Below, piece by piece: positions 16,731-25,213 of a DNA stretch of 64,000 nucleotides. The stretch is from assembly GCA_030427485.1 (NCBI GenBank), contig JAUICG010000021.1, positions 1 through 64,000 on the forward strand, read 5' to 3'. The notes below the pieces were generated by a model that saw only the letters and a program-made list of their open reading frames with translations, did not search any database and was not told the origin of the DNA. A program made the translations under genes and the position numbers. Positions within the stretch are counted from its first letter, which is position 1; each line of letters opens with the position of its first letter. Source of the stretch: Gammaproteobacteria bacterium. GTDB lineage: Bacteria > Pseudomonadota > Gammaproteobacteria > Pseudomonadales > Halieaceae.

Positions 16731-18605
16731 TTACTCCGCCCGGTACCAGATGGCCGAGCTGATGGCGCGCTCCTGCAGCGAGGTGGGATCGGGCGCCGCA
16801 ACCTTCAGGCGCATCGCGTCGAAGGTCGACCACCGCGGGGTCGGGATTTCAATCGCGCGCGCGTAATAGAACGCCTCCTGCGCCGGGTCGAATTCCGGAT
16901 CGCGCCAGAACGCGCGCAATTGCGTTGCCCCTATGCTGTCGGTATAGGTGGCACTGGCGACATCCACCGTATTTCCGACCGGTGGTACGCGACCATTCGC
17001 GCCCGCTTTACGGCCGTCTGAAAGCGCTACATCGAAGATTTTCTCGTGGGTGACGCCCTCTTCATCAACCCAGCCCTTTATCACCTGCAGGCGATCGAGG
17101 TTGGCGCCTTCCGGGTCCTTGGCCGCCCAGAGGGCAAACGCCGGCGCCGCTTCCGCAGCGCCGCCAGCGGAGAGTGTTCCACCCATGGGCACGCCACGCG
17201 CATAGGCCTGCTCCAGCAGTGTCACACTCTCCATCATGTCGGCGCTGTAGTCAAAGCTGCCAAAAAATCGCAGGCTGATACGCGGACCCGAGGTAGCATA
17301 GGTTTCCTTGCGCAGCAGCGCATCGAAGATGGACTCCCGGGTGTTCTCCTGCGCCCATACACCGGCAAGGCCCGCCGCGCCCCACTTGCGTGAGCGCTGC
17401 ATGGACTCCGGCAACAGGGTGGATTCGCCGAGCCGAAGACCGGCCGTGCCATCCATCAACGGCAACTTGCCGGAAAAATTGTCCTCCTCCACCGGCGTAC
17501 TGGCATTGTGACTGTCGCTGCTGCCGATGACACCGAAACGATACGGGTTGAAACCCTCGGCATGGGCGAACTCGATGCCGGTACGCATCGCATCCCGGGT
17601 GTAGCTGCCACGCGGCTCGCTGTAGTCACCCGAGGGGCTCAGCTGTGACGTCATTATCTCAAAATCCGCGAACTCGTCCTCCGGAGACAACAGGGGGTGC
17701 GTGTCCGAGGTGCCCTTGATCTGCATGATCTCGCTGATCGGTTCATTGCGCATGCGCTGCGCGGCGTAGGCCGCAGTCATCGGACTGCCGTCGTACTGCG
17801 CGCGATCATACATCAGTCCGTTGGAAACATTGCCGTTGTGCGGGATGGCCATCACCGCTTTACCCTCGGCCCGCTGCCTGTCGAGCGCGTCCCACAGGTC
17901 TTCCGGATTCTCCGAATCCAGTGAGCTGAAGGGCAGTTCAGGCACGTTGTCGTCCCGGTAGATGACATTGCGATGCAAATTCTGTTCGTCCGGCATCGAC
18001 GACCACTCGTAGCCCACGAACGTGGTGAATACGCCCGGTTCGTAGTGGTCATTGGCCGTATCGATCATCAACTGCCAGGCGTTCAGCGCAATTTCGCGTA
18101 TCTGCGGCGTGTCGCCATAGTTGTCGAAACCCTTGACGTTACTGGCGATCTTCACCAGTACCCAGGCCATGGACAGGGGGCTGTCATTCAGCAGGCGCTC
18201 GCGCAGGCTGCGCTCCTCGAATGGCAGGACGACGCTCTCGTCCACCCGTGCGGCGCCCATATACTCCGAGTGATCCGTGACAGCCGCAAAATCCAGCGGT
18301 CGATCGATACGAATCGCAAATCCCGCGCCGTGCTCGATGGTGCCTCCGCGGGTGAAGGTATAGGCGTCATCAGGCGTCGCTTTCACCCCCATGCTGTAGG
18401 CATCAGTCGAGTAGCTGGTGTGGATATGCAGGTCGCCCCAGAGCAGGTGCCTTGTGGGACTGAAGTCAATCGCAGGCTTGGCGGGAGGCGGCTCGGCGCT
18501 CGCGGGGTCGTACTCCGGAAATAGCGTGGGGTCTTCTACCGGGCCGCAGGCGGCCAGCGCGATCGCGCCCAGGCCACCCAAAAATGATCTCAATATAGCC
18601 TTCAT
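16731..18605 (-). CDS. DUF3604 domain lipoprotein
   Basis: A 624-residue protein with a lipoprotein signal (lipobox LAAC, Cys20) and the DUF3604 hallmark LLWGDLHIHTSYSTDAY near residues 54-70. That motif resembles the metal-binding HxH of PHP phosphoesterases. Further conserved stretches include AVTDHSEYMG, FVGYEWSSMPDEQNLHRNV and GVIGSSDSHN, all with candidate metal-binding His/Asp. The protein should be anchored in the cell envelope. No activity is established for the family. It follows the arylsulfatase by 7 bp on the same strand, so the two are probably co-transcribed and may act on the same sulfated substrate. Confidence 0.85.
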   Translation of the reverse strand: MKAILRSFLGGLGAIALAACGPVEDPTLFPEYDPASAEPPPAKPAIDFSPTRHLLWGDLHIHTSYSTDAYSMGVKATPDDAYTFTRGGTIEHGAGFAIRIDRPLDFAAVTDHSEYMGAARVDESVVLPFEERSLRERLLNDSPLSMAWVLVKIASNVKGFDNYGDTPQIREIALNAWQLMIDTANDHYEPGVFTTFVGYEWSSMPDEQNLHRNVIYRDDNVPELPFSSLDSENPEDLWDALDRQRAEGKAVMAIPHNGNVSNGLMYDRAQYDGSPMTAAYAAQRMRNEPISEIMQIKGTSDTHPLLSPEDEFADFEIMTSQLSPSGDYSEPRGSYTRDAMRTGIEFAHAEGFNPYRFGVIGSSDSHNASTPVEEDNFSGKLPLMDGTAGLRLGESTLLPESMQRSRKWGAAGLAGVWAQENTRESIFDALLRKETYATSGPRISLRFFGSFDYSADMMESVTLLEQAYARGVPMGGTLSAGGAAEAAPAFALWAAKDPEGANLDRLQVIKGWVDEEGVTHEKIFDVALSDGRKAGANGRVPPVGNTVDVASATYTDSIGATQLRAFWRDPEFDPAQEAFYYARAIEIPTPRWSTFDAMRLKVAAPDPTSLQERAISSAIWYRAE

Positions 18606-18612
18606 GGTTGAT

Positions 18613-20454
18613 CTAGTGTCCTGTTCGATTGCGCGATTTCACACGGCGATAAAAGTATACTGCGATTGCCAGCACCAGCAGCAGTCCCGCGTACGGCAGG
18701 TATCGCGGCAGGTAGAAGAAGACGATCGTGTTGATCATCACCTGCTTCGGCACCGAGTAGTCTTCCGGCATCGGCAACACCGCGTTGTCGCGGCTAAAGG
18801 CCATATAGTCAGCCAGCATAGCCTGGTACAGGTCCGGCATGCGTTCACGTAAATCAATCGTCTCACCGGGGTCGTCGCTGATGTCGTACAAGCGCCACTG
18901 CCGGTCACCTGCCGGCGGCTGGTTCCGAACCAGTTTGTAGCGGCCGCGATACAATGCCGAGTTGCCGGAGAACTCATAGCCGATCGCCTCGTCATCGCCA
19001 TGCAGCGGCGCGGCGGCTGCGGACGCCAGGACTGGCAGCAGGCTCTTGCCGGTCATCGTCTGGCCACCGGGCACTGTGAAGGGGGCCTGCAGGCCGGCGA
19101 TCTCCAGCAGTGTTGGCGCAAGGTCGGTAATGTAGGTGAACTCGCGGTTTACCTCGCCCGGCGTGATCGAGGGCAGGCCCGCGACAATCAGCGGCACCCG
19201 TACGCCGCCCTCGCCGGAAGAGAACTTGCTACCGTCAAGGGGTGTATTCGACACTCTCCCCCACTGGCTGCCCGCAGCCACCCAGCTACCCCTCTCTCCC
19301 AGGGTCTCCACTTCGCGGTGGTAGTTGCTCTCCAGCCAGCGCCGCCCGAACGCGTTGTCGTAAGGCTCGGTCCCGGTCGCGCCATTGTCCGAGAACAGCA
19401 CGAAAACCGTATCGTCGTATTGGCCAGACTCACGCAAATAGGTAAGCAGGCGACCAATTTCATGGTCCATCGCGGTGGCCATACCGGCATAGGCCTGCAT
19501 ACGCCGCGCCTCGAAATACTGTTCTTGTGGCGTCAGCGCATCCCATTGCGCCTGAGACGGGCCGGGCGCAAAGCGCGCCGCCGTGTCCATCAGGCCAAGC
19601 GCCCTGATTTTCCGCACGCGCGCGTCGCGGACTTTCGACCAACCCTGCGTGTAGCGACCCCGATAAGCGTCGATGAATTGCGCCGGGGCCTGTAGCGGCA
19701 GGTGGTTTGCCTGGAAAGCGAGGTAGGCGAAGAAGGGCTTGCCCTCGGAACGGGTGGCCTGCAGGAACTCAATCGTGCTGTCGACAAAAAAGCGCGAGGA
19801 GTAAAAATCGCCGGGCAGCGACAGCATTCTTTCGCCATCGTCAAACCAGCGGGCCTCGGGATACATCGGCAGGTAGGGACGCATCTCGAAATTGTCAGAC
19901 CCGCTGTCGGCCTGAATCACGGAGCGATCAAAACCTCTGGCAGGAGGCAGGTTATAGTCCTCAATCCCCAGGTGCCACTTGCCTGCGACAACGGTGCGAT
20001 ACCCCGCGGTTCGCAGCAGGCTGGCTACCGTCTTGACACTGTCATTCAGAACGCCGTCATAGCCCGGCTCGCCTCGATGCGACAGCGGCATCAGTTCCCG
20101 CATGCTGCCAACCCCGGCCCGGTGGTTGTCCACGCCGGTCAACAGCATCGCCCTGGTAGGCGCACAACTGGCGGCCGTATGGAAGTTGGAAAAGCGCAGC
20201 CCCGCGTTGGCCAACGCATCGATATTGGGCGTCTCGAGTTCGCCGCCGAAGGCACCGAAATCCGAATAGCCGATATCGTCCGCGACAATCAGGACGATAT
20301 TGGGGCGCTCTTCCGCGCTGGCCATGGGTATCCATAGCAGTCGCAGCAACAGTATCACCAGTACCACTGTCAGTCGCGCCCCCGGTGGGGCTGAGCTCGC
20401 CTTGTTAAGCAACGACAGGACCTCGCAGTGTCTCGTACAGTATTCCGGGAACAC
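18613..20454 (-). CDS. Arylsulfatase (type I, formylglycine-dependent)
   Basis: A 613-residue sulfatase. The signature C97-A-P-T-R101-AMLLTG carries the Cys to be converted to formylglycine, and VADD (D59, D60) provides Ca2+ ligands. A hydrophobic segment before ASA-EERPN near residue 47 acts as signal peptide or anchor. The C-terminus has a second hydrophobic helix (LPYAGLLLVLAIAVYF) followed by basic residues, so the enzyme is probably periplasmic and membrane-anchored. The start is the GTG at 20454; a TTG at 20412 behind GCGAGG is an alternative giving a better-placed signal sequence. Removal of sulfate esters next to sulfotransferases suggests either turnover or scavenging of sulfated compounds. 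Confidence 0.9.
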   Translation of the reverse strand: MFPEYCTRHCEVLSLLNKASSAPPGARLTVVLVILLLRLLWIPMASAEERPNIVLIVADDIGYSDFGAFGGELETPNIDALANAGLRFSNFHTAASCAPTRAMLLTGVDNHRAGVGSMRELMPLSHRGEPGYDGVLNDSVKTVASLLRTAGYRTVVAGKWHLGIEDYNLPPARGFDRSVIQADSGSDNFEMRPYLPMYPEARWFDDGERMLSLPGDFYSSRFFVDSTIEFLQATRSEGKPFFAYLAFQANHLPLQAPAQFIDAYRGRYTQGWSKVRDARVRKIRALGLMDTAARFAPGPSQAQWDALTPQEQYFEARRMQAYAGMATAMDHEIGRLLTYLRESGQYDDTVFVLFSDNGATGTEPYDNAFGRRWLESNYHREVETLGERGSWVAAGSQWGRVSNTPLDGSKFSSGEGGVRVPLIVAGLPSITPGEVNREFTYITDLAPTLLEIAGLQAPFTVPGGQTMTGKSLLPVLASAAAAPLHGDDEAIGYEFSGNSALYRGRYKLVRNQPPAGDRQWRLYDISDDPGETIDLRERMPDLYQAMLADYMAFSRDNAVLPMPEDYSVPKQVMINTIVFFYLPRYLPYAGLLLVLAIAVYFYRRVKSRNRTGH

Positions 20455-20610
20455 ACACTACACGCACGCGGGCAAGAAAAAAGCGGCAATCGTGGTCAGA
20501 GTGTTTCCATAGAGGTGGTAATCAGCCGACTTCCCCGGCATTTGCGCGTTCTTCTGCCGGCCACGGTTTTCATGCCCCTCCGCCGGAGCCGGTCGCAGCG
20601 CCGCCCCCGC

Positions 20611-21705
20611 TCAGAAGAGCTCCCTGATACGCTTTATCACCACGCTGACGTCATCAGGCAGTTGTGCAGCGGGTTGCTCGAACGGCTGCCCCGACCAGAC
20701 GGCCAGCCCTTTTTCGACCAACAGACGGTGGAAGGCGCGAAAATCCCGGGTGGCGCAAAGCACCTTGAACACGTCAATGTAGTAGACACCGCGCGCGATG
20801 CGATGACGCCAGCGGTCCCACTGCGAGTCCTGCCGCGGGTTGAACAACCAGTGGGCCAGCGAGCGTCGGCACTGGTCGATACTGCCCAACCAGCCGCCCG
20901 GCAATGGAAAAATTGCCAGCGGTTTGTGCAGGTAGATGACCTCCACCATCATGGAGACGCTGTCCGCGGTAACGATAAAACCGTCCGCGGTTCCCAGCAG
21001 CGCGCGATAGGGATTGTCGCGGGCGTCTGCGGTCCATTCAAAAAAAATGGCCTCGTCGGGCAGTTCCGCTCGCAACACCGCGACCACTTCGGGCGTGGTG
21101 CGCCGACTGGTCGTGACATACGGCGTCCCACCCAGTTCGTCGACAATCCACCGCGCGGTCGCGACCAGTTCATCCGCAACCCGGCGATTCATGATGAAGG
21201 GGTTGGTCTCGCCGCCGATCAACATCGCAATCAACGGTTTGCGCAGCGGCGCCAGTCGCGCCTGCCAGGCCTGCGCTTCGCGGGCAACGTCCTCAGCGGC
21301 AACTCGCATCAGCGGCAGCGTCGTCGGCACGAAATTGCGCATCGGCGGCATCTGGTTTTCCGCGCTGGCGATCACCAGCGAGAAATCGAGCATGTACCCC
21401 GATGGCTTACCGACCAGCACTATCTTGGTTCGGTTGCCGGACTGCTGGCGTACCCAGAGCGCCACCATCGAAGGACGCCGTCCCACGGTGAGAATCAGGT
21501 CGGGCCACGGGGCTTCCAGCGCGTCGCTGCGGCTGTGATCCAGGTGGTCGAGCGAAGGCCTGTAGCGCGGCTTGCCGAGCACGAACTCGGGCCGCATATG
21601 CACGTACTTGTGTTCCACCGGCCACGGCAGCGCGTCGACGATGGTTTCCACCTGGCCGTTGTCGCCTCGCTTGTCACTGAGGATGACCCAGGTACGGGGT
21701 GCCAC
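20611..21705 (-). CDS. ELM1-family protein (mitochondrial fission ELM1-like, GT-B-like)
   Basis: A 364-residue protein of the PF06258 family. Its segments WVILSDKRGDNGQ, PWPDLILTVGRR, IAMLIGGETNPF, TTSRRTTPEVVAVL and FIVTADSVSMMVEV follow the layout of GT-B glycosyltransferases. The last corresponds to the nucleotide-sugar side, DSVSM being family-typical. There is no signal peptide. The gene starts 2 bp after the sulfotransferase stop, so the pair forms an operon. A paralogue lies at 26939-27985 in the sphingolipid block. A sugar- or lipid-modifying role is an inference from fold and neighbours; bacterial members have no settled function. Confidence 0.78.
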   Translation of the reverse strand: MAPRTWVILSDKRGDNGQVETIVDALPWPVEHKYVHMRPEFVLGKPRYRPSLDHLDHSRSDALEAPWPDLILTVGRRPSMVALWVRQQSGNRTKIVLVGKPSGYMLDFSLVIASAENQMPPMRNFVPTTLPLMRVAAEDVAREAQAWQARLAPLRKPLIAMLIGGETNPFIMNRRVADELVATARWIVDELGGTPYVTTSRRTTPEVVAVLRAELPDEAIFFEWTADARDNPYRALLGTADGFIVTADSVSMMVEVIYLHKPLAIFPLPGGWLGSIDQCRRSLAHWLFNPRQDSQWDRWRHRIARGVYYIDVFKVLCATRDFRAFHRLLVEKGLAVWSGQPFEQPAAQLPDDVSVVIKRIRELF

Positions 21706-21707
21706 GT

Positions 21708-22649
21708 TCAGCTGTCCGTGCTGTCCTGGCAGTAACCCAGTTCGGGGAGGATATTCTCGCGCACCAGCGCCTCGAGTTCCGCGACCTGCCCGCTATCGAA
21801 GTCATCGCGATAGCCGCCCACCTTGCCGCGGCGCACCTTGAACGTGCTGGGATCGCTGGCATTGACCAGTTTCATGCCGCCCTGGCTGAAAGTGCCGCTG
21901 GTTTCCAACTTCTGCAGGTTGTCGAAAGAGCCCCATTCGACGGCGGCGCGCACTTCTTCCTCGCTGAACTGTTCGCCCATCAGGCGGGTGATTTTGTGCA
22001 GTGTCTGCACCGGCTCCGAGCGCAGATCCTCGTAGCGCACCAGCATGCCGCGCTCCAGTTCGGCGACATTGCGCGCCCAGGTATTCTGGTACTCGATCAG
22101 ACTGGGCAGGCCGATATCCGAATGACGGACAAAATCCCACATTTGCACGCTGCGGCGATCGATGGGATGCGCGATGAAGTGGTTGATCAATTCCTGCTTG
22201 GCGCGCGACTGGCGCTTGGTGAACTGGTGATACCAGGAAACGGCGATATCGATCGGATTGCGCGCGAGAAACAACACGGGCTTGTGCCGCAGCGGGTTGT
22301 CAGGGGCGCCGCACGCCAGCAGCTTGCCGACTTCACCTTCGTAGCTGTAATAGCCGTTGGTTGCCGCCAGGCGAGGAATTTCGGGGATTTTCCGCGCGAA
22401 TTCGTCAGTGTTGATCAGCTTTGATTCCGGCAGGTTGTAACGCAACTGGTACAGGCGCGAAATCATCACCTTGAGCCAGGTATTCCCGCTTTTCGGGTGG
22501 CCGATAATCAAAAAGCTGGCACGGTGCGCCTTCGCCAGTTCCAGGCGCGCCAGGTATTTGCGACGCAGGGCAACGCGCGTGGTTGCCGGCAGTGGTTGCG
22601 TCGGAATGAGAATAAGCGCTTTCTTGACGCCATCGCTCAGGTTTAACAT
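21708..22649 (-). CDS. Sulfotransferase family protein
   Basis: A 313-residue PAPS-dependent sulfotransferase. It has FLIIGHPKSGNTWLKVM near residues 46-62 for the phosphosulfate loop, LARNPIDIAVSW for the 3'-phosphate motif and VRRGKVGGYRDDF near the C-terminus. It is more divergent from the pair at 75-1921 than those two are from each other (GHPKSGN instead of GKSGR). It is the first gene of a two-gene unit with the ELM1 protein and is divergent from lptF across the inverted-repeat region. The acceptor is unknown; proximity to sphingolipid and export genes makes a glycolipid acceptor the leading guess. Confidence 0.86.
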   Translation of the reverse strand: MLNLSDGVKKALILIPTQPLPATTRVALRRKYLARLELAKAHRASFLIIGHPKSGNTWLKVMISRLYQLRYNLPESKLINTDEFARKIPEIPRLAATNGYYSYEGEVGKLLACGAPDNPLRHKPVLFLARNPIDIAVSWYHQFTKRQSRAKQELINHFIAHPIDRRSVQMWDFVRHSDIGLPSLIEYQNTWARNVAELERGMLVRYEDLRSEPVQTLHKITRLMGEQFSEEEVRAAVEWGSFDNLQKLETSGTFSQGGMKLVNASDPSTFKVRRGKVGGYRDDFDSGQVAELEALVRENILPELGYCQDSTDS

Positions 22650-22753
22650 GCATCCAATTACTCACTGGAGGGGTGCGGCTACACGCGCACAAGCGTGCAA
22701 TTATGCGTGATGCAGGCCAAAATAACCAGACGACCAGCGCCAGGGTAGTGCGT

Positions 22754-22956
22754 CAGTTTGAGATTTGTTGATAGTCGAGAGCCTGGGTGGCGTTGTTGCG
22801 GCCGGGACCGTGTGGCGACAGGAGGGCCTGCCCCGCTTCACCGGGTACGTCGCCACGCGAGCCTGCACAAGGACGTGCGCTTTTTGGCGCGGCCGGCGCT
22901 CCGGTGTCCCGGTCGCAACAACGCCACCCGGGCTCGTACAGACCAATTTCAAACTG
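22754..22956. repeat. Imperfect inverted repeat of about 200 bp upstream of lptF
   Basis: The ends pair as CAGTTTGA...ATT...GT with AAT...TCAAACTG. An inner 25-bp block around GGGTGGCGTTGTTGCG (22785-22800) pairs with 22914-22929 with two mismatches in the 25 bp. The middle, about 110 bp, does not pair strongly. The arrangement resembles a degenerate MITE or a pair of REP-like elements. It fills most of the 325-bp gap between the divergent sulfotransferase and lptF, where no gene is supported. The open frame through it into lptF is judged non-coding. A 27-bp piece of the right arm recurs at 46962-46988. Confidence 0.7.
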
Positions 22957-22974
22957 AGCCTCTACCGGCGTTTC

Positions 22975-24081
22975 ATGTACAATGCCGTGCAGCCCCGACA
23001 GGATCCATACCGCTTGATCATCGACCGTCACATCAGCCTGGAAATCCTTCGCCCGTTCATTACCGGGCTTGGGCTCCTGATCCTGGTTTTCATCGGTTTT
23101 TCCGCTGCGAACCAGTTGTCGCTCGCCGCTGAGGGCAAGCTGGACATGCTGACCGCGTTCAAGCTGGTCGGCCTCAACACGCTCATCACGCTGGAAATCC
23201 TGCTCCCCTCCGCATTCTTTTTCTCCGTGCTGTCGGCCATCGGCCGCCTGTACAGGGACTCTGAAATGCGCGCGTTCTACGCTGCCGGCGTCAGTCGCGC
23301 GCGGATTCTGGGGGCGGTGTTCAAGCTGGCCTTGCTGGTGGCGCTCTTCACCGGCCTGATCTCCGTGCTGGGCAGGCCGTGGGCCTTCCGTACCAGCTAC
23401 GCGCTGGAATCGCAGGCGGCTGCGCAGTTTGACCTGAAGCAGATGTCGGCCAACGAGTTCGCCACGATGGGCAGCAGCGACTACACCTTCATTGCCAGCG
23501 ATGTCGATATTGAAAACGGCCTGCACAAAGGGGTGTTTCTGCAAAAAGATTACGCCGAGAGAGGGCGCGCCGAGGTAATCGTCGCGGAATCCGCCGCGAT
23601 GCCCACGCTCAATCCCAACCAGGCCTCGCAGGCCGTATTCTACAACGGCTATAACTATTTGCTGGACAGGCGCGGGCAGCGCGACGTGACACTGAAGTTC
23701 AATCGGCTGATCGTACACCTGCCCAATGAGGAGGCCGAGGAAAAGTACCGGCGCAAGGCGGAAACCACGCTGAACCTGTCGAACTCCTCCGACCCCAAGG
23801 ACATCGCCGAGTACCAGTGGCGCGTGTCCACACCGCTGGCGACCATTCTGCTGGCATTGATCGCGGTGCCGCTGGCGCGCTCCGCCCCACGCGAATCGCG
23901 TTTTCGCAACTTCAGCATAGCCCTGCTATCGTATATCGCGCTGTTCGCGATGGTGAGCGTGCTGCGAACTTTTATTGAACAGGACAGACTCGGTGCGATA
24001 CCGGGCCTGTGGACTGCATACGTGTTACAGGCGGGCCTGCTGATTCTCCTGGTCACTCAACCGAGGCTGAAGCGTCGATGA
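22975..24081 (+). CDS. lptF: LptF/LptG-family permease, LptF position
   Basis: A 368-residue permease of the YjgP/YjgQ family. Six membrane helices flank a periplasmic beta-jellyroll (residues about 130-270). The N-terminal RLIIDRHISLEILRPFITGLG and the conserved PSAFFFSVLSAIGRLYRDSEMRAFYAAGVS are typical of LptF. The open frame continues upstream to 22765 through repeat DNA. I take ATG 22975; a TTG at 23014 with AGGA upstream would match the family N-terminus even better. It overlaps lptG by ATGA. In the usual gammaproteobacterial context lptFG neighbour pepA; here they neighbour an ABC exporter, ACP and a sphingolipid synthase, so a dedicated sphingolipid-export role is possible. Confidence 0.88.
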   Translation: MYNAVQPRQDPYRLIIDRHISLEILRPFITGLGLLILVFIGFSAANQLSLAAEGKLDMLTAFKLVGLNTLITLEILLPSAFFFSVLSAIGRLYRDSEMRAFYAAGVSRARILGAVFKLALLVALFTGLISVLGRPWAFRTSYALESQAAAQFDLKQMSANEFATMGSSDYTFIASDVDIENGLHKGVFLQKDYAERGRAEVIVAESAAMPTLNPNQASQAVFYNGYNYLLDRRGQRDVTLKFNRLIVHLPNEEAEEKYRRKAETTLNLSNSSDPKDIAEYQWRVSTPLATILLALIAVPLARSAPRESRFRNFSIALLSYIALFAMVSVLRTFIEQDRLGAIPGLWTAYVLQAGLLILLVTQPRLKRR

Positions 24082-25148
24082 TCCTGCAGCGTTATATTGG
24101 TGTCAGCGTCGCCAAGGGCTGGTTGCTGGTGCTCCTGGTGCTGGGGGCCGTATTCGGACTGATCGGCTTCACCCAGGAACTCGATCGCACGGAGATGGAC
24201 TACAACGCGCTTGAAGTGGCGCGCTACACGCTGCTTATCCTGCCCAATCAACTGGTCGGCCTGGCGCCGGTGATCGCATTGCTGGGCAGTATCGTCGCAC
24301 TGGCCAATCTCGACCGCTACAACGAGCTCACAATTATTAGTTGCACCGGGTTTCCACCCGCCAGGCTGCTCGCGGCACTCGCCCTGCCCACTGTGCTGTT
24401 GATGGCCGGCCTGTGGGTCAGCATGGAGTACATTACGCCACAGCTGCAGCAGTCGGCGGAACAGGAGCGGAAACTGCTGCGCGACGGGAACGAAGGATGG
24501 ATTCCCGGCGGCGGCGCCTGGTCGACGGATGGGCGACGCTATATCCACCTGGGAAAAATGTCCGAGGGCAACATACCCGGAAACATCAACCTCTTCGAAT
24601 TCGACGAATCCGGGGAACTGGTTCGCGCACTGTGGGCGCAAACGGCCGTCGTCAGCCCGGACCGGCGCTGGCTGTTCCAGCGCGTGCGGGAAAAAGTACT
24701 CGTGGATGGCGTGTTCCGTACGCGGGGACACAAGGAACTTGAAATTGCGAACCTGTGGTCCAGCAACGAACTGCCGACGCTGACGCTGAAGGGCGACAGT
24801 ATGAACCTGTCGGTGCTGTACAGTTACAGCCAGTACCTGCGCAACAACGGACAGCCACCGGACAGATATCTGAATGCGTTCTGGCAGCGACTGCTGATGC
24901 CCTTCACTGTTTTCGCGATGGTGCTCCTCGCCGCCTCCATCAGTGCCGGCACGACGGCCGGGCGCGACCGCAGCTTCGGTATCAATATCGGCATCGGCGC
25001 CGTGATGGGAATACTCTTCTACCTCGGCACACAGATCATTTTCTCCCTGGGACAATTATTGCAATGGAATATCCCCTTCGTGGCACTGCTGCCGACTCTG
25101 GTCATCCTGGGCTGTGCGCTGATGCTTCTGCGCCGGATGCGGTGGTGA
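24078..25148 (+). CDS. lptG: LptF/LptG-family permease, LptG position
   Basis: A 356-residue partner permease with the same plan: an N-terminal helix (ILQRYIGVSVAKGWLLVLLVLGAVFGLIGF), the coupling-helix region LANLDRYNELTIISCTGFPPARL, a periplasmic jellyroll at about 130-270 and three C-terminal helices (TVFAMVLLAASIS, INIGIGAVMGILFYL). The start ATG at 24078 overlaps the lptF stop. Together with LptB, LptF and LptG extract lipid from the inner membrane and feed LptC. No lptB, lptC or lptA is in this window. It is followed after 65 bp by the ABC exporter. Confidence 0.88.
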   Translation: MILQRYIGVSVAKGWLLVLLVLGAVFGLIGFTQELDRTEMDYNALEVARYTLLILPNQLVGLAPVIALLGSIVALANLDRYNELTIISCTGFPPARLLAALALPTVLLMAGLWVSMEYITPQLQQSAEQERKLLRDGNEGWIPGGGAWSTDGRRYIHLGKMSEGNIPGNINLFEFDESGELVRALWAQTAVVSPDRRWLFQRVREKVLVDGVFRTRGHKELEIANLWSSNELPTLTLKGDSMNLSVLYSYSQYLRNNGQPPDRYLNAFWQRLLMPFTVFAMVLLAASISAGTTAGRDRSFGINIGIGAVMGILFYLGTQIIFSLGQLLQWNIPFVALLPTLVILGCALMLLRRMRW

Positions 25149-25213
25149 GTGAACGTGGCATCTGACACGACTGCTTTCAACGCACGCCGGGGCGCGCACG
25201 GAGACGCACGCCA

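Noticed and set aside
22765..22974. N-terminal extension of LptF through the inverted-repeat DNA
   Set aside because: LptF family proteins begin near the first membrane helix; the extension is arginine/cysteine-rich repeat DNA without a ribosome site.
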